The position numbers and the translations under genes are program-made. From Bacillota bacterium (GTDB lineage Bacteria > Bacillota > UBA994 > UBA5500), in contig JAEZJZ010000054.1 in the NCBI GenBank assembly GCA_023436245.1, positions 1 through 64,000 on the forward strand: DNA of 64,000 nt. Direction: 5' to 3'. Below, piece by piece: positions 40,414-49,204 of this stretch (position 1 is the first letter of the stretch; every line of letters begins with the position of its first letter). Under the pieces are notes generated by a model. That model had not been told where the DNA came from, made no database searches, and saw only the letters and a program-made list of their open reading frames with translations.

Positions 40414-40475
40414 GCTGCATCCCACCCGACCTACAAGTTGGTTAATCGAAGAATAGGGGCCGCCAAAGCATTAGG

Positions 40476-40550
40476 CTACCACTTATAGACGCCACCGCCG
40501 ATGATGATACCGCAGAAAACTACAACTATCTTGGCTAAGTGCTTGAGCAT
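40476..40550 (-). CDS. Possible 24-aa membrane micropeptide
   Basis: A short frame (MLKHLAKIVVVFCGIIIGGG, then four residues) with GAGAGGGG 10 nt upstream of the ATG. It encodes a positive N-terminus and one hydrophobic helix. It lies between the 213-aa unknown gene and the HD-GYP gene, same strand. It could be a true small membrane peptide, a leader, or the stump of a longer membrane protein whose N-terminus survives. The remainder of 40426-40662 shows nothing else. Confidence 0.35.
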   Translation of the reverse strand: MLKHLAKIVVVFCGIIIGGGVYKW

Positions 40551-40662
40551 ATCCGAGAAACCCCTCTCACAGCTGCTCCACCATTCCGCTATTGGGTGGG
40601 CTGGCTCCGCTTCGCTCCGCTCGCCATGAAAGAAGTTGCGGCCCCCAAAGTTGACTCCAATC

Positions 40663-41304
40663 TCAAACCGACATCATTTGCCACGAACGACGGTTGACCG
40701 CGTCCAGCGTCGCCCGGACGATCGCCTCACGCTGATCGCCTCTCACCAAAGCTGCGCCGAGCAACATATCTTCCTGTTCCTGGCTGAGCAAGGCCACGGC
40801 CACCAGCACAGCTGTCTGCTGCGCGAAGGGCTGCACTGAGACCTGCTCCAAGACGAAGACTTCCTGGTCTCCCAGGAAGCTGGTCACAGCCTGCAAGGTA
40901 GCCTGAGCCAACAGGCGCTGCTGATTGCTCTGCGTCTTTCTGCCGCTGGCATGACCCACTTCCACCCGATCGCCGTAAGCCAACTCCACGGCCACTTCCA
41001 CCTGGTTTTCCACCAACGCAAAACTGATCCCCCGTAAAAGCAGACGCTTGCCGGGGATGACCATGTCGTTATGTACCTGAGCCACACTGATCTTCTTGTG
41101 ATCCAGCTCCAACCCCAGCTGCACCATGCTGGTCGTTTCGATATCCCGCACGATCTGCTTGGGGCTGCGCTGATCTCCGGCCAAAATGTGGACTTCCACG
41201 ATCTCGCCGCTCTCGTTGCTCACGACCTTGCAGGAGATGACGCCTTCCACAGAGTTGATCAATTTTTCCAACTGCAATGAGCTTGGCTTACGATCTTCGG
41301 GCAA
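40663..41304 (-). CDS. Conserved-looking protein of unknown function (213 aa)
   Basis: A soluble alpha/beta protein. Residues 10-65 form a small domain (L-I-N-S-V-E-G-V-I-S-C-K-V-V, then H-I-L-A-G-D-Q-R-S-P-K-Q-I-V-R-D-I-E) followed by L-D-H-K-K-I-S-V-A-Q. Two similar alpha/beta halves follow, with T-L-Q-A-V and T-L-D-A-V helices. I believe this pattern is widespread in Clostridia next to a transferase-like gene like the one upstream here, but no function is known to me. The TTG start is backed by GAGGAG 8 nt upstream. Confidence 0.7.
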   Translation of the reverse strand: MPEDRKPSSLQLEKLINSVEGVISCKVVSNESGEIVEVHILAGDQRSPKQIVRDIETTSMVQLGLELDHKKISVAQVHNDMVIPGKRLLLRGISFALVENQVEVAVELAYGDRVEVGHASGRKTQSNQQRLLAQATLQAVTSFLGDQEVFVLEQVSVQPFAQQTAVLVAVALLSQEQEDMLLGAALVRGDQREAIVRATLDAVNRRSWQMMSV

Positions 41305-41405
41305 TTCTTACACTCCTCGACAAACAATTGACGATGCCCTTGTTTCCGCACCGATTGGGCAAAATCCTGCCCCGCGGCCAAATCTTGCATAACAACACCT
41401 GAGTG

Positions 41406-42755
41406 TTACAGTGTTGCGATCTCTGGCTGGCCGGGGAGAAAGCGATAGTACAAGGACATGCCTGTCTCGATCGACAGGTCAGGCCGGGGGCGTGGGTTCA
41501 AGCGGCCATGCAGCCGCCAGGCAATCAGTTCGCCCGGAACCAGACCAGCAGTGACCAACCGATGATGCAACTGCCCGACCCAAGGATGACCCGGCCCGAC
41601 TTGCACTACCTGGTATTCGGCCGGCAGGCGCTCCTCACCCACTTGGTAACGGAGGGTATCGACCAATGACCACATGCTGCCAGAGACCAAGGAGTGCCCG
41701 CCCAGGATAATCGGGATGGGCGCTGCCCAGGCCGCCTGGGCAAATTCGGCGAAGAGCCGATCAGGCATCTGATCCACTTGGCCGAGGTCAGAAGCGAAGC
41801 GCTGACCTTCGGTCAGATCGAGATGCAGATGGGCGAACACGACGCGCGTGTCGATGAAAGCGGCGTCCGCGATGCTGCAGATGTAGTCGACCAGGCCTTG
41901 CCCGCCCAACTGCTGCAAGAGAAAACCAAACAACGAGTGCACTTCGCCGCGGTCTGCCCGCCCCATCGCCCTCATGCCGCGCTCTTCCGAGATCACTCTC
42001 AGACGGCAGCGGCAGATCATGCCGACGTGCGACATCGTCCAGGGGTTGACCCGCCCGGCCAGCAGGACGCGGCTTTGCGGTGAGTTCAGGAGTTGCAGTG
42101 CCCGCTGCACGCGCGAACGGTCCCAGTCCAGTTCCTCCAGCACTTGACGGGTGCGCGGACCAGTCTTAGGGGAAAGCGCCAACACCAGTACGTCACTGGG
42201 AGTGTCGACATCAAAATGCACCCCCACTGAGTGAGGCAGCAGCACCCTCTCCAGGCCTGCCTGATTGCGCAGGAGGGTGGCCAGCACATTATCGTTGTCC
42301 GGCAGATCGATCTGGTTGATCGCCGCAGCCGGGGTGAAGGCCACGATATCCGATGACTGTGGGTTGTTGGTCAGTACGAGCGCCTTGCGGGATCGCAGCT
42401 GCTGGGCGATGTCCCGGAACTCGTCTGACGTAAGCAAGGGGCTGGAGGCGCCACCGATATAGATCACACCATCCAGTCCGGAAGCGTTGATCACCTGTTG
42501 TAGACAACTGCCAAAGTGCCACGGTTCTTCTTCCGGCACCACTGTTGCTCCCAGGTGAGCGGCCTGTTCGGCCAGCTTAGGATAGTTTGTGGACAAGTAG
42601 ACCGCATCGATCTCGGGCACAGTCAAGAGCTTGGCAATCACGTCCAGCGTCATGGCTTGACGAACACGCACCATCTGTCGCTCAACCGGATGAAGAGGCC
42701 TGCCGCCCTCCAATATCACCACACCTACGCGTTCCCGCCGGTGCATGTTCATCAT
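41406..42755 (-). CDS. Nucleotidyltransferase-like protein of unknown function
   Basis: A 449-aa soluble protein. The N-terminal ~220 residues resemble a MobA/CofC-type nucleotidyltransferase fold: V-G-V-V-I-L-E-G-G-R at the start, a strand with Y-L-S-T-N-Y, V-P-E-E-E-P and a V-H-F-D-V-D-T-P-S-D near 180 that looks like the metal-site tail. The C-terminal half is unfamiliar, with H-L-H-L-D-L and G-G-H-S-L-V-S-G-S-M-W. The classic loop G-G-x-S-x-R-M-G is not intact, so activity is uncertain. Start choice among ATG codons at 42755, 42752 and 42746 is open; AAAGGA favours the last. It is paired with the 213-aa gene downstream. Confidence 0.6.
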   Translation of the reverse strand: MMNMHRRERVGVVILEGGRPLHPVERQMVRVRQAMTLDVIAKLLTVPEIDAVYLSTNYPKLAEQAAHLGATVVPEEEPWHFGSCLQQVINASGLDGVIYIGGASSPLLTSDEFRDIAQQLRSRKALVLTNNPQSSDIVAFTPAAAINQIDLPDNDNVLATLLRNQAGLERVLLPHSVGVHFDVDTPSDVLVLALSPKTGPRTRQVLEELDWDRSRVQRALQLLNSPQSRVLLAGRVNPWTMSHVGMICRCRLRVISEERGMRAMGRADRGEVHSLFGFLLQQLGGQGLVDYICSIADAAFIDTRVVFAHLHLDLTEGQRFASDLGQVDQMPDRLFAEFAQAAWAAPIPIILGGHSLVSGSMWSLVDTLRYQVGEERLPAEYQVVQVGPGHPWVGQLHHRLVTAGLVPGELIAWRLHGRLNPRPRPDLSIETGMSLYYRFLPGQPEIATL

Positions 42756-43056
42756 TCCTTTCTGGCCTGAGGCTCCGGCATCAGGCGTGAGCAGATCTCG
42801 TGCGTAGGCGATCAGGGCCTTAGCTGGCGAGACTGTTCAATTTGTGCATCGTAGAGACTCTGCCCCACCGGAATTATGTGCCAAAGAAACGGGCACTAGT
42901 CAAACCGCTTCCGCCCAGTCTGGCCCTGTTCTGCGGTCCTTCCGGCAGCGCCCCCTGCGCCTCGACAAATTTCGTCAGCGCTTGGATAGTTTCGCCAAGC
43001 TGTCGCCGCAATCCTGCAGGGCGCTGCCGGAGCGGTGTAGAAATGGGGAACAATGA

Positions 43057-43077
43057 AGCCGGCCAATCTGGCCGGCT
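43057..43077. repeat. Hairpin in the gap after hpf
   Basis: Perfect stem AGCCGGCCA/TGGCCGGCT with a 3-nt loop. On minus it is followed by TCATTGTT, so it may serve as a weak terminator for hpf. The flanking 42780-43056 contains a fragment of the double-palindrome family entry (GGCGAGACTGTTCAATTTGT at 42828) but no gene. Confidence 0.45.
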
Positions 43078-43094
43078 GATGTGGACCTTTGATG

Positions 43095-43200
43095 TGGGGA
43101 TCGCAGCACAGCATCACTTCGTGCTGCTGGCTTAGGGTACCACCTGATTCTCGCAAGCGAGAATCACCCTTATTGAGATCGCATCACTTCGTGATGCTTA
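43095..43200. repeat. Two-hairpin repeat downstream of hpf
   Basis: GGGATCGCAGCA and a TTCGTGCTGCT arm are followed by GGGTACCACCT, the perfect hairpin GATTCTCGCAAGCGAGAATC, the spacer ACCCTTATTGAGATC and the hairpin GCATCAC-TTC-GTGATGC. The unit touches the hpf stop codon. Confidence 0.8.
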
Positions 43201-43731
43201 GAAGCGCGGCTCGATCAAGCCATAATTGCCATCCTTGCGTTTGTAGACAACGGCGAATTGCTCCGACTCGGCATCAGTGAAGACGAAGAAGTCATGCTGC
43301 AGCAGGTTCATTTGCATGATCGCTTCCTCCACAGCCATCGGCTTGATCGGGAAGCGCTTGGAACGAACAACCTGCGGCCCGTCGTCACCCTCAGGCAAAG
43401 GCGGGAGGTCGTTGGCCCTGCCATTCTTCGCATCATCGTTACGCAGACGACGTGCGATGCGCGTCTTGTACCGCTCGACCTGTTTTTCAAGTTTGTCGAT
43501 CACCAGGTCGATGGAGGCGTACATGTCCGGGGTTGCTTCCTCTCCTCGCAGGATCAATCCGTTGACAGTGGCAGTCACCTCCACTTTGTGACGATCCCTC
43601 TCCACTGCCAAGGTGACAGTTGCGTCGAGCGGCCGGTCAACGTATTTCTCCAAACGACCGACCTTCTTCGTCGCGTAATCCCGCAGGGCATCGGTGATCT
43701 CTATGTTCTTACCCCTTACCGTGATTTGCAA
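43198..43731 (-). CDS. hpf: Ribosome hibernation promoting factor, long form
   Basis: A 177-aa long HPF. Residues 1-100 are the ribosome-binding domain (M-Q-I-T-V-R-G-K-N-I-E-I-T-D-A-L), which blocks the decoding site. Residues 120-177 are the dimer domain (S-K-R-F-x-I-K-P-M, then E-E-A-I-M-Q-M near 140) that joins two 70S into 100S particles in stationary phase. The TTG start has GGGAG 9 nt upstream. The position between the flagellar region and secA matches B. subtilis (yvyD). Confidence 0.97.
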   Translation of the reverse strand: MQITVRGKNIEITDALRDYATKKVGRLEKYVDRPLDATVTLAVERDRHKVEVTATVNGLILRGEEATPDMYASIDLVIDKLEKQVERYKTRIARRLRNDDAKNGRANDLPPLPEGDDGPQVVRSKRFPIKPMAVEEAIMQMNLLQHDFFVFTDAESEQFAVVYKRKDGNYGLIEPRF

Positions 43732-43845
43732 GCTGATCAGCTCCCTTCTGCGGTTTGTTTATTAGTATTCTCCGGGAGTGCTCAAAAATCCTGCTTTCTG
43801 CGCTGCTCAGGAGGTCAAGTATTCTGAATACAATGACAACTACCG

Positions 43846-43876
43846 GCAAAACAAAGCCCCGGACATGGTCCGGGGC
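43846..43876 (-). terminator. Terminator of the cold-shock gene
   Basis: The minus-strand stem GCCCCGGAC/GTCCGGGGC with a short loop is followed by TTTGTTTTG, 12 nt after the csp stop. Confidence 0.9.
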
Positions 43877-43887
43877 ATCGCTGGCGT

Positions 43888-44085
43888 CTATCGCTTGGTT
43901 ACATTAGCGGCCTGCGGGCCGCGCGGTCCATCTACGATTTCGAACTCCACCTGCTGCCCCTCATCGAGGCTCTTGAAACCTTCGCCGGCGATAGCCGAGA
44001 AGTGCACGAAAACATCCTGATTGTCTTCGGCCGTGATAAAACCGAAACCCTTCTTCTGGTTGAACCACTTAACTGTACCGATCAT
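43888..44085 (-). CDS. Cold-shock protein (CspA/CspB family)
   Basis: A 65-aa OB-fold RNA/DNA chaperone with both RNP motifs: K-G-F-G-F-I (RNP1) and V-F-V-H-F (RNP2). The ATG at 44085 (MIGTVKWFN) is chosen because AGGAGG lies 10 nt upstream and Csp proteins begin this way; an ATG 9 nt earlier abuts the ribosome site. It is a single-gene unit with an almost ideal sigma-A promoter and its own terminator, consistent with high expression. The leader is short, unlike the long cold-box leader of cspA in E. coli. Confidence 0.96.
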   Translation of the reverse strand: MIGTVKWFNQKKGFGFITAEDNQDVFVHFSAIAGEGFKSLDEGQQVEFEIVDGPRGPQAANVTKR

Positions 44086-44133
44086 TGAAGACATTCCTCC
44101 TAGACTTAAATGCAGCGCCTGTAGCGCAAACTA

Positions 44134-44162
44134 ACTATACCATCCTGATCATCCGAAGTCAA
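44134..44162 (-). promoter_or_regulatory. Strong sigma-A promoter of the cold-shock gene
   Basis: TTGACT (44162-44157), exactly 17 nt, TATAGT (44139-44134). Both boxes match consensus at five of six positions. Transcription would start near 44127, leaving a leader of about 40 nt. Confidence 0.85.
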
Positions 44163-44191
44163 ATTCTAGAAAAGTGGCGATACCTCTCTGA

Positions 44192-44275
44192 GCGGGCGCC
44201 ATGCATGGCGCCCCTACGAAGTCGCGCGTTTGTTTCGTAGGGGTCGCCTGCGTGCGACCCGATTGCGCACGGTAA
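44192..44275. repeat. Double-palindrome element, copy E (inverted order)
   Basis: GGGCGCCATGCATGGCGCCC, CTACGAAG, CTTTG-like core and GTAGGGGTCGCCTGCGTGCG in inverted order relative to the other copies. It sits between the divergent cold-shock and EVE genes. Confidence 0.75.
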
Positions 44276-44303
44276 CATGCAACGCACAGAAAGGAAGATG
44301 CAC

Positions 44304-44723
44304 ATGGCTTATTGGCTACTAAAGACGGAACCTGAGGAATATGGCTATTCCGATCTGGAACGGAGCGGGCGCGGACGCTGGGACGGCGTGCGTGGAATCC
44401 AGGCATTGCGCAACATCCGCCGCATCGCGATTGGGGACCTTGCCTTCATCTATCATACGGGCAAGGAGAAAGCGATAGTCGGCATTGCCGAGGTGATTGC
44501 CGCTCCGTATCCTGATCCGAACGAGACAGACGATAAGCTGCTGGTGTTTGACCTGGTACCTCGGGCTAGGCTGAATCAATCAGTCTCGCTGCACGCGGTC
44601 AAGTCTTGGCCGGAGCTGGCCGAATGGGAGTTGGTGCGCCAACCCCGTCTCTCCGTGATGCCGGTGCCGGATTTGGCTTGGCAGATGGTCATGTCCGCGG
44701 CAAATCCCATCCAAGGACAATAA
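44304..44723 (+). CDS. EVE-domain protein
   Basis: A 139-aa single-domain EVE (ASCH/PUA-like) protein: M-A-Y-W-L-L-K-T-E-P-E-E-Y at the start, W-D-G-V-R-G-I-Q-A near 27 and the F-I-Y-H-T-G-K-E stretch near 50. EVE domains bind modified bases in DNA or RNA, and are found both as housekeeping proteins and fused to restriction nucleases. No nuclease partner is visible here, so a housekeeping role is more likely. The ATG at 44304 follows AAAGGAAG; the upstream ATG at 44277 has no ribosome site. Confidence 0.9.
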   Translation: MAYWLLKTEPEEYGYSDLERSGRGRWDGVRGIQALRNIRRIAIGDLAFIYHTGKEKAIVGIAEVIAAPYPDPNETDDKLLVFDLVPRARLNQSVSLHAVKSWPELAEWELVRQPRLSVMPVPDLAWQMVMSAANPIQGQ

Positions 44724-44846
44724 TCAGATTATTTGGCCATCAGCTGAACAATTGAGCAGGAGGCAGTGGTTCGCCAGGCGAAGTACTCGGGGTAGACAGC
44801 TGGGGAGGCGGCCAGGCGAATCCATTGGATAACAGGAGGGAAACGG

Positions 44847-45818
44847 ATGGAAGAGAAGAAGCCGGATGAGTTGCAGTTGTTGCGAGCACAGATGCAGTTC
44901 CCATTTGAGGCGCTGAGCAAAGCCGTTGATGATCTACTCTGGTATCAGAAACTAGGGGACATCGCCGACATTGACACCGTTCGTTTAATCGGCCCCGCGC
45001 CCAAGAACACTTTGGCCCAGTCCCCCCAGGACCGGGGGAATCCCGTCGTCTTTCGGGCCTATACCTTTGTTCCCAAGCGAATAGACAAGGACAAGAAGCA
45101 CCCCTTGCTGGTCTATGTGCATGGAGGCGTCCACGCCAACTTCTCCACCGCCAGCGGGGCGAATATCATCAAAGAGCTGGTTGAGCAGGGATATGTGGTG
45201 ATCGCCCCCGACTATCGCGGCAGCACCGGCTACGGGCCAGCCTTCTGGAAGCTGATCGATTACGGCGGGCTAGAGATTGAGGACACGTTCGCCGCACGCA
45301 ACTGGGCAGTGGAGAACATGGAGCTGATCGATGCTTCTCGGGTGGGAATCATTGGCTGGAGCCACGGCGGGCTGCATACCCTGCTGAACATCTTCTTTCA
45401 CCCGGATGCCTACCAAGTGGCCTATGCCGGCGTCCCGGTCAGCGACTTGGTTGCCCGCATGGGCTACAAGGGTCCACAATACGAGAAGCTCTACTCGGCC
45501 GATTACCACATCGGCAAGAGCGCCTTCGAGGATCCGACCGAATACAAACTGCGCTCGCCGGCCTGGCATGCCGACAAACTGCAGACGCCGCTGCTGATCC
45601 ACACCAACACCAGCGATGAGGACGTGAATGTGCTGGAGGTTGAGCACCTGATTGCCGCTCTCAAGGCCGCAGGCAAGGACTTCGAGTACAAGATCTATCA
45701 GGATGCTCCTGGAGGCCATGTCTTCAACCGCATAGACACCAAGTTCGCCCGCGAGTCCCGGCAGGAGATCTGGCGCTTCCTGGCCCGCTACCTGCACCCA
45801 GAATTCGCCGCAGAATAA
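44847..45818 (+). CDS. S9 (prolyl oligopeptidase)-family serine peptidase
   Basis: A 323-aa alpha/beta hydrolase with the S9 catalytic core but no beta-propeller. The nucleophile is in G-W-S-H-G-G near residue 172, the aspartate in T-S-D-E-D-V-N near 255, and the histidine in P-G-G-H-V-F-N-R near 291. The oxyanion motif V-H-G-G lies near 92. No signal peptide, so a cytoplasmic peptidase or esterase. GGAGGG lies 7 nt before the ATG. The 120-bp gap after the EVE gene shows no feature. The substrate is unknown. Confidence 0.88.
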   Translation: MEEKKPDELQLLRAQMQFPFEALSKAVDDLLWYQKLGDIADIDTVRLIGPAPKNTLAQSPQDRGNPVVFRAYTFVPKRIDKDKKHPLLVYVHGGVHANFSTASGANIIKELVEQGYVVIAPDYRGSTGYGPAFWKLIDYGGLEIEDTFAARNWAVENMELIDASRVGIIGWSHGGLHTLLNIFFHPDAYQVAYAGVPVSDLVARMGYKGPQYEKLYSADYHIGKSAFEDPTEYKLRSPAWHADKLQTPLLIHTNTSDEDVNVLEVEHLIAALKAAGKDFEYKIYQDAPGGHVFNRIDTKFARESRQEIWRFLARYLHPEFAAE

Positions 45819-45832
45819 CACTAAACGGCAAG

Positions 45833-45862
45833 AAGTGGAACGCAAGACTGCGCTCCACTTTT
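45833..45862. terminator. Bidirectional terminator (S9 peptidase and adenylate cyclase)
   Basis: The stem AAGTGGA/TCCACTT with inner CGCA/TGCG is followed by TTCTTACTT on plus and CTTGCCG on minus. It stops the plus transcript well, the minus one weakly. Confidence 0.75.
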
Positions 45863-45863
45863 C

Positions 45864-47612
45864 TTACTTGATCCCTTCCAGTTGGTAGATTGGCACACCC
45901 TGCTCCTTGCCCTTGAGCGCGATCTTGCCCAGGTAGGTCGCTTCCACCTTCTCCCTCACTCGTTCATAGGTGGCCTCGCTGAGCAAAATCTGCCCGGGCT
46001 TGGCGTTGCTCTCCAGCCGGGCAGCGGTGTTGATCACGTCGCCGATGGCCGTGTAGTCCATGCGGAACTCCGCCCCGATGTTGCCCACCACTGCTTCCCC
46101 GGAGTTCAGCCCGATCCCAAACTGCACCGTGCGGCCAAAACGCTGCTCCAGGTCAGCCCGCAACCGCTGCGATCCCTGCTGCATCGTCCAGGCTGCCTGC
46201 ACCGCCTTAAAGGCGTGGTCCGGCAAGTCAAGAGGCGCATTAAACAGAGCCATGGTGGCATCACCGATGAACTTGTCCAGAGTTCCACCCACCTCGAAGA
46301 TGGATTTCGCGCAGAGGTTCAGGTAGGAGTTGAGGATTTCCACCACTTCCTCCGGCTTGGCTCGCTCCGACAAGGGGGTGAAGCCACGGATGTCCACGAA
46401 GAGGGCAGTCAGATCGCGCCGCGATCCGCCAAGGCGCAATCCAGACTCGCCCTCGGCCAGAATCAGATTGACCACCTGGGGAGCGACATAGCGCCCGAAC
46501 ACGTCGGTCACGCGGCGACGCTCAAACATCTCTGCCAGATAGCGGTAGGCAAGGGTGACGAAGTAGCTGACCAACAGCAAGGCAATCGGATAGAAGAGCG
46601 GCAGAATCACCCCGCGCGCATAGGCCTGTCTGCTCCCGAACAGATAGCTGCCGGCCAAACCGAACATCGCCAGCGCGCCCCAGCCCGGGCGCAGGCGGGT
46701 GAACAACAGATGAGCCAAGACGGCCGCCAGCAGCAGAATCAACAGATCCACCACAAATGCCGATCGGTGCTTGAAGTCCCCGCTGAGCAGGTTTTGCACA
46801 ATGTTGGCATGAATCTCCACCCCAAACATCGGATCATGGCTGGCCAGCGGGGTGAAGAAATAGTCGCCGATCCCCAGGGCATACGGGCCAATCAGCACGA
46901 TGGCGTCGGTGAAGTATTCAGGCGGAACGTCCCCGTTTAGCACTTGCGCATAGGATAGCGGAGCAAAGGCGCCGGGCACACCGGTGTAGTTAATCTGCAT
47001 CCTGCCCCAGTCATCCACAGGCACATCCGCCACGGGCTCGCCCACTCGCTGCTGGTATTTCTCGTACAGCGCCCAGGCGAAGCTCTTGATTGGCTCTCCA
47101 GCGTACCCAATCTGCAGCGCCGTCTGACGCACGGTGCCACGATCGTCGGGGAAGGTGTTGACATGCCCGAGCGTAGCCTGACCGAGAAACTCGGGCAGCG
47201 GCGTGGTCAGCCGATCGGCCTCCAGTTGACCTCGGGCAGCTGTGGCCGGGAAAGTGCCGTAAACCGGAAGCACAAGCTGCGGAATCTGCTGTAAGGTGCC
47301 AGCCAAGGCAGCATCTTCTTCCGCGCTGCTCGGTTCCGAGAAGATGACGTCGAAGCCGATTGCGGCTGGATTGCCGGAGGCGATCGTCTGCAGGAATTCG
47401 GCATGGTAGCCGCGCGGCCAGGGCCAGCGGCCCAATTGCTCCAAGCTGTGATCATCGATGCCGATCACGATAACGCGGGCGTCTACCGGCTGTTCCGCCT
47501 GGTAGAAGCGATCCTGCAGAGCGTTTTCAGTGCCAGACCAGGTGTTGGACCAAGTGAACAAGGCGAAGCAACAGAGCAGAAACAGGCTAATCTGCCACTG
47601 CTTGATCTTCAT
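45864..47612 (-). CDS. CHASE2-sensor adenylate/guanylate cyclase
   Basis: A 582-aa class III nucleotidyl cyclase. An N-terminal helix (about 5-25) precedes an extracellular CHASE2 sensor (about 30-285; I-G-I-D-D-x-S-L and the G-F-D-V-I-F-S motif). Three membrane helices follow (about 295-370), then the cyclase domain (about 395-580) with F-V-D-I-R-G-F-T metal residues near 430, D-K-F-I-G-D near 475 and the N-T-A-A-R-L-E motif near 550. It is likely to make cAMP in response to an outside signal. The ATG at 47612 overlaps the preceding GAF-HD-GYP stop (ATGA). Confidence 0.93.
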   Translation of the reverse strand: MKIKQWQISLFLLCCFALFTWSNTWSGTENALQDRFYQAEQPVDARVIVIGIDDHSLEQLGRWPWPRGYHAEFLQTIASGNPAAIGFDVIFSEPSSAEEDAALAGTLQQIPQLVLPVYGTFPATAARGQLEADRLTTPLPEFLGQATLGHVNTFPDDRGTVRQTALQIGYAGEPIKSFAWALYEKYQQRVGEPVADVPVDDWGRMQINYTGVPGAFAPLSYAQVLNGDVPPEYFTDAIVLIGPYALGIGDYFFTPLASHDPMFGVEIHANIVQNLLSGDFKHRSAFVVDLLILLLAAVLAHLLFTRLRPGWGALAMFGLAGSYLFGSRQAYARGVILPLFYPIALLLVSYFVTLAYRYLAEMFERRRVTDVFGRYVAPQVVNLILAEGESGLRLGGSRRDLTALFVDIRGFTPLSERAKPEEVVEILNSYLNLCAKSIFEVGGTLDKFIGDATMALFNAPLDLPDHAFKAVQAAWTMQQGSQRLRADLEQRFGRTVQFGIGLNSGEAVVGNIGAEFRMDYTAIGDVINTAARLESNAKPGQILLSEATYERVREKVEATYLGKIALKGKEQGVPIYQLEGIK

Positions 47613-49204
47613 CGGTTCACCCCGTCTCTGCTGGTGCGGTCGCCGACCGGTGCTGTTTGGCGGGAACTGGTATTTTCCGTATACTTGCAGACAGCAAATC
47701 CATCCCGGTGGTCCGGTGGGTCGCACCAGACCCGGCTCTTGCGGAAGACCTCCACCAGCGCGGAATCAAGCTTTCCTTCTGCTGCCATTGCCCGCAGAAT
47801 GTCCAGAGCACGCTCGGCCGGCATTGCTCGCTTGTAGGGGCGGTCCGATGCAGTGAGCGCATCATAGACATCAAGCACCGTCAACAGCCTCGCTTCCAAC
47901 GGGATATCGTCACCAGCCAGCCCACGAGTGTAGCCGCTGCCGTCCAGCAACTCATGGTGCAGCACCGCCCAGGTGGGCACATGGCGCAGGCGCTTGTTGA
48001 AGGCGATCTTCTGCAGCATGCGCTCGGTGACCGCGACGTGGCTCTCCATTACGCGCCGTTCAGCGCCGGTCAGTGTACCGCGGGCGATGGACAGACACTC
48101 CAGCTCCTGCGGTGTCAACCAAGGGCTTTCCACCCCTAGACCGTCCCAATATTTACGGCAGGCCAATTCCTGCAGCGCAGCCCGAGCCAGATCGTCGACG
48201 AAGGTCTCCGGACGGTCAAGTCTGGCCACCAGATCTCGCCCGGCTCTGGCCAGCACCAGCTCCTCCTGCAAACGTTCTCTGGTCTCCCGGTTTGCTTCCC
48301 GGCAACAAGCAAACTCCAGTTGCAGGGCGATGTAATCAAGTCGCTGCAGCACCAACTCCAACCGGCCAGCCAAACGCGTCGGTTTGTCCATCACCTCGAG
48401 CGGGATGGCCACCTTGCCGATATCGTGCAGCCAGGCCGCCTTGACCAACTGCTCCGTGCGGTTCTCCCCAAAGCGCTCTGCAGCCCAGGGTCCAGTGGAA
48501 AGCCGGTCTATGTAGTTCGCTAGGCGACCCGCCAATAACGCCACGTTGCGCGTATGGTTGACGTTGTACGGGGTGCGGGCGTCGATGGCCGCGGCGATGG
48601 CTTGCACGAAGGAATCAAACAGGCGGTTAATTTCCGCGATGTACTGCATGTTGGTCAATGACACTGCCGCCTGCGAAGCCAAGGAGGCGATGATTTTCTC
48701 CAGGTGCGGAGCAAAGGGCACAACCCGTGCGCCATCCTTGGCATTGATCAGCTGTAGTACGCCGATCACTTCGTCATCGTAATTGCAGAGCGGCAGCACC
48801 AACATAGATTGAGTATGGTAGCCGGTGATCGCGTCGTAACGGCGAGGGCCGGTGAAATCGAAACGGTCGCTGGCATAGACATCCGGGATGTTCACGATCT
48901 GCCTGGTCACCGCGGCATAGGCGCAGACGTTCTCGGGTTCGGGGGTAATCACCACCGGAGGCAGCCCGGTCGGCTCCCCTCTCCCCCCCTGAGAAATGCC
49001 GAGCGTCTCATTGTGCACGATGGCAAAGACCAGTTGGTCATTCTCCTTGATATACAGGGTTCCGGCATCGGCATTGGTGATCCGCTGCGCCTCGGTGAGG
49101 ATCATCTCCAGCAGCCGGTGGAAGTCCTTTTCCGCAGACAAGGCAATGCCGACGTTCAACAGCTCCTCAATCTGCTCCAGTAGTTCCGGCGAGAAGCTGC
49201 TCAT
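47609..49204 (-). CDS. GAF and HD-GYP-type signalling protein
   Basis: A 531-aa cytoplasmic protein: GAF domain (about 15-190) and an HD-GYP-type domain (about 205-480). The HD motif H-D-I-G-K-V-A-I-P near 270 is intact. The GYP part is altered: H-H-E-L-L-D-G-S-G-Y-T, with T in place of P, and about 130 residues inserted between the two motifs. It may still hydrolyse cyclic di-GMP, or use another nucleotide. The start at 49204 overlaps the upstream hydrolase stop (ATGA), and its own stop overlaps the cyclase start. It is the middle gene of a three-gene overlapping operon. Confidence 0.88.
   Translation of the reverse strand: MSSFSPELLEQIEELLNVGIALSAEKDFHRLLEMILTEAQRITNADAGTLYIKENDQLVFAIVHNETLGISQGGRGEPTGLPPVVITPEPENVCAYAAVTRQIVNIPDVYASDRFDFTGPRRYDAITGYHTQSMLVLPLCNYDDEVIGVLQLINAKDGARVVPFAPHLEKIIASLASQAAVSLTNMQYIAEINRLFDSFVQAIAAAIDARTPYNVNHTRNVALLAGRLANYIDRLSTGPWAAERFGENRTEQLVKAAWLHDIGKVAIPLEVMDKPTRLAGRLELVLQRLDYIALQLEFACCREANRETRERLQEELVLARAGRDLVARLDRPETFVDDLARAALQELACRKYWDGLGVESPWLTPQELECLSIARGTLTGAERRVMESHVAVTERMLQKIAFNKRLRHVPTWAVLHHELLDGSGYTRGLAGDDIPLEARLLTVLDVYDALTASDRPYKRAMPAERALDILRAMAAEGKLDSALVEVFRKSRVWCDPPDHRDGFAVCKYTENTSSRQTAPVGDRTSRDGVNR

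Noticed and set aside
42844..43156. Overlapping small frames on both strands in the gap before hpf
   Set aside because: No ribosome sites or family resemblance; part of the sequence is repeat-derived.
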